Below, piece after piece: positions 58,031 to 64,000 of a stretch of 64,000 bases of DNA; within the stretch, counting starts at the first letter, position 1, and every line of letters begins with the position of its first letter. Made by a program: the position numbers and the translations under genes. Source of the DNA: Camillea tinctor (lineage: Eukaryota; Ascomycota; Sordariomycetes; Xylariales; Xylariaceae); contig MU394112.1 of NCBI GenBank assembly GCA_022578605.1, positions 62,001 through 126,000 of the forward strand, in the 5' to 3' direction. The notes beneath the pieces were generated by a model that did no database searches, was not told the DNA's origin, and worked only from the letters and a program-made list of their open reading frames with translations.

Positions 58031-59825
58031 GGGGAGTTGGTTTATAAGGAGAGGTGGGAAGTGAACACTAGGTATTGCGCTGCTTATTCTTATCGTTTAA
58101 TGAGGCGATTAACAAGCTTTAGGGAGTTGTTCTTTTTGGGCCTACCTAGGTAGAATGATAATAAAATTATGAATTGGCATCATCATTACGAATAGTAGAA
58201 GATGTCTTATCTTAGTAACGACATCCAAAGCAGAGGGTTCATGGCTGTCTAAGCGATAGGTATCCGAATCTAAGCCTAACCTGAGTTGCACGAGCGTATA
58301 GGTTACATCGTAACATGCATAAACAACTATGTACTACCAAAAATACAGTAACCTGTATAGTATATTTCCGAGATTATTCGGTATCACGATGCGAGCCTTA
58401 AGGGGAGGGAAACGTCATTGTTATTGTTATTACGCGAAGGACTAGGTAGCTAGGTAGGTGACTACGCAGAACAGCATGGCTTGTTTACATATAAACAGTT
58501 TCTCTGTTCTGTTTTCTGGACTAAGAGTTCAGCTCCCCAGCTCCTTACATAACCTATGCCAGCTGACCTCATTTACCTAGTGCTGCTCAATATCAAGCTA
58601 TGGCGTTAACTCGTATTTACCGCCTTCATTCATTATCCATTAGCAAATCCCATGCGTATGTCTTGATGATTTCTCGATTTGCAATATTCAATGATTATTC
58701 CGGACCCCCCTTTTTGTTCTTCGGCGTTTTTATATGCGTAGGATTAGATACAGCGATGTTGCAGAGGTGAATAGGGGGAGGGGGCAGAAGTGTTTAATGT
58801 TTAGAACTAGTTTGCTGAGACTATTACACTGGATATCAACAGTGAAATATTTTTGTGATAATAGCGAATGCTGCTTAAGTCCATATAACACGGTCTACGA
58901 TAAGTGTTGTATAAATCAAGCGTCAACTATAACCCTTCTTCTTATATGCTTTATGTTCAGACTAAAATGTATTTATGTTCTGTTATTTACTACTACTATG
59001 TTAGAATATGGTGTTATCACTTCATTACACAGACCAATACTATGACACTATGTATATACCAAGTATATAGCTGGGCTCCTAGCCCCCTCCCCACAACTAT
59101 AGATAGCACCCGCATGAGAATAAACATTGATATTTTTAAATGTTACCATGATAGACCTCCTTTCGGATATACACGCTTATCTACCATTGCATGTCATACT
59201 AAGTACTGCCAAGAAGTGCAGACAATTAGTGCAGCACAATGATAGGTCGAATACCTCTCAGCATCGACTGCCTGCATCAATATAAGGTATTTGGCTAAAA
59301 ATAAACCAATTAACATCTACCTTGCTTACTTTATTGTGTTTCGTGCATCAACCTAGCTACACAGATCTACATATTCTTTAAGCAGGCTGGCAAAGAAAAG
59401 AAAGAAAGAAAGAAAATACTTAGGTCTCAGTATACACAAACTTCATCAGTTATATTGCAATGAAAACAGGAAATTTTTATATAAAGGAAATCACGAAGAA
59501 AAGGAGGAGACTTGGGTTAAATTTTTTCTTGAATGTAAGGGTTTTGGGTTCTATAGTTATCATGCTGCTGTTACAAATGAGAACATCACCAAGAGGGTTT
59601 AAAGGAGGTGGGTGGCTTAGATGGCTGTTACGCCCTCAGTCAGGGTATACCATCTGTCTTCCTGGGATGGGGTAAAAGCTACCTTATGACATACTTTACG
59701 TTGTCATTGATTCGTTATCCAGGCGGCAATAAGAATGACAGCTTCCCACCGACAACCTTGCTTCTTGCTCTAACGATGGCATTCGCGTCACAAGTTACTA
59801 TGTGTGTACATAATTCATCGCAAAC
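58031..59825. other. AT-rich intergenic
   Basis: No supported gene in 1.8 kb. A (GAAA)n run lies at 59393-59415 and CTAGGTAG motifs near 58145 and 58447. Confidence 0.5.
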
Positions 59826-60864
59826 ATGACCACGCTTATTACCACGGCCACGCAAACAATTATTACTACTACACCAGCAGCTTCTACCACGCAAGAACCT
59901 ACTAGTACTACTTCTACGTCAGAGATTTCTACTACGCAAGCACCTATTACTTCTTCCACCCCTACGTCCTCAGGCGTTGCTCCTGCTCGATGTTATGCTA
60001 TATGCAGTACGCCTACTAGAGAGATAATTAAATAGACACGTATTAGTACTGATGAGCACTAGACAATGCATTTACAATCGCCCAAGCTATTGGGAGGTCG
60101 CCAGCTCTGTGCGAACTGGACGGAGAATTTGCGGAATCCTACTCGGCATGTTTGATCTGTGTTGGTACTCAAACGCAAGACACTGTGGAATCTAGCTTTG
60201 CGGAATATGTCGATTATTGCAATTCCTTAGGCGTCAATCTTAGTTCAGCGGCCCCAGCCACCTCAACACCGACTTCTATCGCCTTGACTGCCGTCGTGAC
60301 GGTTCCAACGGTGATTAATGATCAAACTACAACGTGGATGTTCACGACAACATATGCCTCACTAGCAATTCCGGGACAAAATGGAACGAATGGAGCCCCT
60401 ATATCAACTACTGCCTCGAATAATGTGTCGAGTACTGGTAAGTAGTAGAGATTCATACGTGGCTATAAAACCGAGCTAGAGCTAGTCTAACTATAAGACC
60501 TGTCATCCCCAAACTCACAGAAACAGCCATAACCTTAAGCGAAACCCGGAGTCAAGCTTGGATCGCCGGACCTATAGTAGGCAGTGTAGCTGGGGTGGCG
60601 CTAATATTGTTGACTATAATGCTTCTTTGGCAGCGGAAACGGAAGCGGGCACGGTCATCGACAGCACAGGAACTACACGGCGAAACCGCTAAGAAATCAG
60701 AGTTGCATGGAACCACCGCTCCTCAAGAGATTGATGGCTACGAGGCTTCGAACATAGCAGAATTGCCCGTGGACAATTTTGTAACACAGCCTCATACCGA
60801 GCCAAGGAAATCGACGTCACGGGGATACAGGGCTCCCACAGGAGTTGCCCGAGAAAAGGGATAA
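59826..60864 (+). CDS. single-pass mucin-like membrane protein
   Basis: Exons 59826-60006, 60063-60437 and 60521-60864 give 299 aa. A Thr/Ser-rich N-terminus is followed by a Cys-rich domain (CYAICNNAFTIAQAIGRSPA, then ALCELD, ACLICVGTQ and YVDYCNSLG), a second Thr/Ser linker, a membrane helix AWIAGPIVGSVAGVALILLT and a basic cytosolic tail. This layout is common in surface sensor-type glycoproteins of filamentous fungi, whose ligands are unknown. No cleavable signal peptide is visible at this ATG; an upstream exon may be missing, or the helix acts as signal anchor. Confidence 0.75.
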
Positions 60865-61594
60865 CAAGCAGGCTGAGCAAGTCGTTGAGACTCGAGATCA
60901 AGGGGGGAAGCAAGGACCTTGAATCTCCAAGGCTGTAGCCTAATGCTTCTATGGGGTTCAGCAGCATATCTTTAACGTTATAGCTCTCATCGGGGTCGTA
61001 TAAACGAAGTGTAAGTATTGGATAACAGTCCAAGGATAAAATGTATTAACATACTTAAGCCACCAGTTGTTACATACAGTTTTCTGAATCTATACAACAA
61101 GATATAGTGGCGACATCCTTCTTTTCTCCTTATATATACATCTATGTGCCCTTCTATGTTTCTCTTCAGTCACAGCCTCTACGATTCACATTAATATCTA
61201 TCTTAGCACATTAGTACTGTTGCTACAACATCAGGTTTAAAGAAAAAACGAACAGATGGTTATCAAAAATTTTATAATCATTAGACTGATGGTAAGATGC
61301 GACGCAGCCATGTTATGAGCGGATGTAATGTTGGGGATTAGCGACTACCAGCCAGACCATCAGCGCGTAATAGCTATCTGATAACAGGATATAAAAATTT
61401 CATAGCCGCTCGCTATGAAATATATGGTGTCATATAAGGCCACAGCCGGCGACCGTGACAGTTCTTACTGAGCTGAACAGCGAGGTTCTGTGCTCTTACA
61501 CTAGCCCCCAATTCGTTCTTTCTGTGCCAACCAATAGTAGAGGGGTGGCTAGGCAAGTCCAAGGGAGGCGTAATCAGGAGAACATGATACGTCC
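60865..61594. other. intergenic
   Basis: No supported gene. The minus-strand frame at 61413-61760 overlaps the kinase-like ORF in another frame and shows no domain. Confidence 0.4.
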
Positions 61595-62032
61595 TCAGCG
61601 CAACATCATACAGCCTTGTCCCCCTTCGAACTGTGCACGACCTTTCCAAGAGTCCTCGTAGTAGTCGTTTGGGGACCAACGAAGCACGGATACAACCTGA
61701 TCTTCCTCTATTCGGTCGAAAAGTGCAGAGGCATTGCCTTGATTTATATACTCCTGCCAAATTGCTTCGTTTTCGGAAGTATGAGGTGAGTATGTCCCCT
61801 CTATCGTGCGGAAGCTTGGACCGAAACGTCGGTCGTAGAGCTTCAGAACAGCTTTCATAGGTCCTGATGGGGTATCAAAAGTGACGACCATAACGGGTGA
61901 CTGGGAAACCTCGAAAGTCTTCTCGATGGCCACGGAAAGTTTCTCGCGATGGAAGTAGTCCTCGTATCCCCGAGTTATAATGAGATCTAGCGACCGACCC
62001 ACCTCGTAAGGTGTTGGAGTTGGTTCAGGCAT
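61595..62032 (-). CDS. truncated kinase-like protein
   Basis: From the ATG at 62032 the frame encodes 145 aa: a GxxL-type start region, then MVVTFDTPSGPMKAVLKLYD with the VLKLYDRRF strand expected to bear the ATP-binding Lys, then an acidic linker (FDRIEEDQVVSVLRWSPNDY). This matches the N-lobe start of fungal kinase-like proteins. The rest of the kinase domain (HRD, DFG) is absent and the frame ends in GGQGCMMLR. It is probably a truncated gene or pseudogene. Confidence 0.5.
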   Translation of the reverse strand: MPEPTPTPYEVGRSLDLIITRGYEDYFHREKLSVAIEKTFEVSQSPVMVVTFDTPSGPMKAVLKLYDRRFGPSFRTIEGTYSPHTSENEAIWQEYINQGNASALFDRIEEDQVVSVLRWSPNDYYEDSWKGRAQFEGGQGCMMLR

Positions 62033-63178
62033 ATTTTTTTTTGGACGGACTTGATCTCGCGGGATATATGATACAGACTTTTTGATAAATCGGAAGGGCA
62101 AGACGTAGAAAACGAATACACGTGAACTGTGGGATGTTGCAAGAGTTGGGAGGTTTCGGCTTAGTGCGGCAGCGTTAGGTATTTATAAAGGAACGTACAA
62201 GACCTTGTCATCCTAGTCACATGCAAGAAAGGAATGTTATGGGTCATGAAGAATCTCAGCGTTGAGGTGAGGAGCATTGTAGAAACCTATCTCTAGATTA
62301 TGAGAGAACAAGTTCCTCTTATGTATATTCATGTACTTTATAAAAAGAAGTCTCTATGTCCTGCTTAGGGCTGTACAATGGGAACCTGCGGTGGCACCGC
62401 AAATTCCCATGTTTCTTCCCGTGGTAACTTCCATACTTTTTGTCGTGGGAGTGACTTCTGGAATGGGAGCCAAAAATGGAATGGGAAGAAAATGCTCGGA
62501 CCTTGAACTTTTTTTTTTTGGCTGACTTTAAAAGAGTTTATTCCATGATTATTCCACTTTTAAACATATAAAATAAAAGGTCCGTGCTATGGAAGTAATA
62601 TGGGAAATGGTAAATTCTAAATGGGAAGGGAATGTATAGCCCTAGTCCTGCTCATCACTATTCGAAGATGAACCTTGCGTGTGTGACTGTTTAATCGGCT
62701 AACTCCGTGTTAGTGATACTTCGGTATGAATTAAAGATGTAGTATAGTACTCTAAGTAGTCATAGACCGGAGCTTGCGTCCCGGGGTTTTTACGGGTGTA
62801 GACGGGCAAGCGGGGGTTCCCCAACCGGTGCTGAACGGAGAGGACTGTTACGGACGGAGTACATAAGTATGGATAGCTATAGGTACAATACGAAATCTGG
62901 TTTAGTCTGTCAGCACTTGACGCTACCGTTACGACAGCTGTTAAGTGGGTATTTTGCCGCCCACTAGAGAATTGGCCAATGATAACAATGCTTTTGTAAT
63001 AGGCGGCTCCACCTAAAATCCCGAAACCCCATCATGACCTCAAAGCTCCGAAGTCTCTTGTACCTTATCCATTACCACTACCTATCTCTCGAATTGATAA
63101 CCCGACCTCCCTCCCTATCCGACCCCCCGAGCCGAGTCGTCTTTCGTAGTTCACCCCCAAAACTGCGATCCCCTAGCC
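62033..63178. other. intergenic with an intact MITE
   Basis: Holds the MITE at 62368-62642. From 62950 the pyrimidine-rich leader of the NDUFS8 gene begins, with a CCAAT box on the minus strand (ATTGG at 62972). No other gene. Confidence 0.5.
62368..62642 (+). mobile_element. MITE, less mutated copy
   Basis: A 275-bp element between TA dinucleotides (62366-62367 and 62643-62644). Ends GGGCTGTACAATGGGAA and, on the other strand, GGGCTATACATTCCCTTCCC share the GGGCTRTACA inverted repeat. TA target duplication and small size fit a Tc1/mariner-type MITE. No ORF. Its inverted relative is at 34329-34571. Confidence 0.75.

Positions 63179-64000
<822 letters not shown>

Noticed and set aside
58734..59242. 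two overlapping 100-codon frames
   Set aside because: AT-rich, no domain, no codon bias like nearby genes.

Overview
The window is nuclear DNA of a filamentous ascomycete (Pezizomycotina, probably a sordariomycete-like fungus). Genes are split by short GT-AG introns of 44 to about 130 nt with ACTAAC/CTGAC-type branch sites. Start contexts are eukaryotic, and intronless GC-rich housekeeping genes sit between AT-rich gene-poor stretches that hold decayed transposons with C-to-T/G-to-A (RIP-like) changes. One 10-N scaffold gap lies at 32271-32280.

Left part (1-11.6 kb): the 5' part of a secreted GH29 alpha-L-fucosidase runs off the left edge. It is followed by a 3.5 kb AT-rich desert, a five-exon secreted DUF1996 protein, a Dal5-like MFS transporter, a stand-alone secreted AA8 (CDH-type) haem domain and a tRNA-Val(AAC).

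Island (13.2-23.3 kb): three genes look like a fungal innate-immunity or allorecognition cluster. They are a 344-aa beta-rich orphan, a convergent ankyrin-subtilisin (S8) protease with an intact Asp/His/Ser triad, and a 1579-aa NLR-like protein. The NLR-like protein has a serine-less alpha/beta-hydrolase domain, a P-loop-less NACHT-like core, a winged-helix-like segment and 12 ankyrin repeats. A degenerate ankyrin tail follows it. This is the part most likely to hold an undescribed system.

Middle (23.3-44.7 kb): mostly AT-rich and repeat-bearing DNA with LTR-like relics, a RIP-mutated MITE, a 657-bp element with 40-bp inverted ends beside the assembly gap, and a frameshifted 2EXR/F-box-like pseudogene. 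The genes here are a GT90/CAP10 glycosyltransferase, a six-exon Na+/H+ antiporter, a mucin-like cell-wall protein with a But2 C-terminal domain, and a three-exon orphan.

Right part (45-64 kb): denser and more conserved. It carries a five-exon orphan, an AA7 FAD oxidoreductase, an EI24/RRT8-like membrane protein, mitochondrial citrate carrier Ctp1, a Cbp6/UQCC2-type cytochrome b assembly factor, a tRNA-derived SINE-like repeat group, the BSD2/Ndfip Rsp5 adaptor, protein-L-isoaspartate methyltransferase, a single-pass mucin-like receptor-type protein, a truncated kinase-like ORF, an intact TA-flanked MITE, and the first four exons of the complex I 23 kDa subunit (NDUFS8), cut by the right edge. 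Three of these (Ctp1, Cbp6-like, NDUFS8) serve mitochondria, but nothing suggests coregulation.
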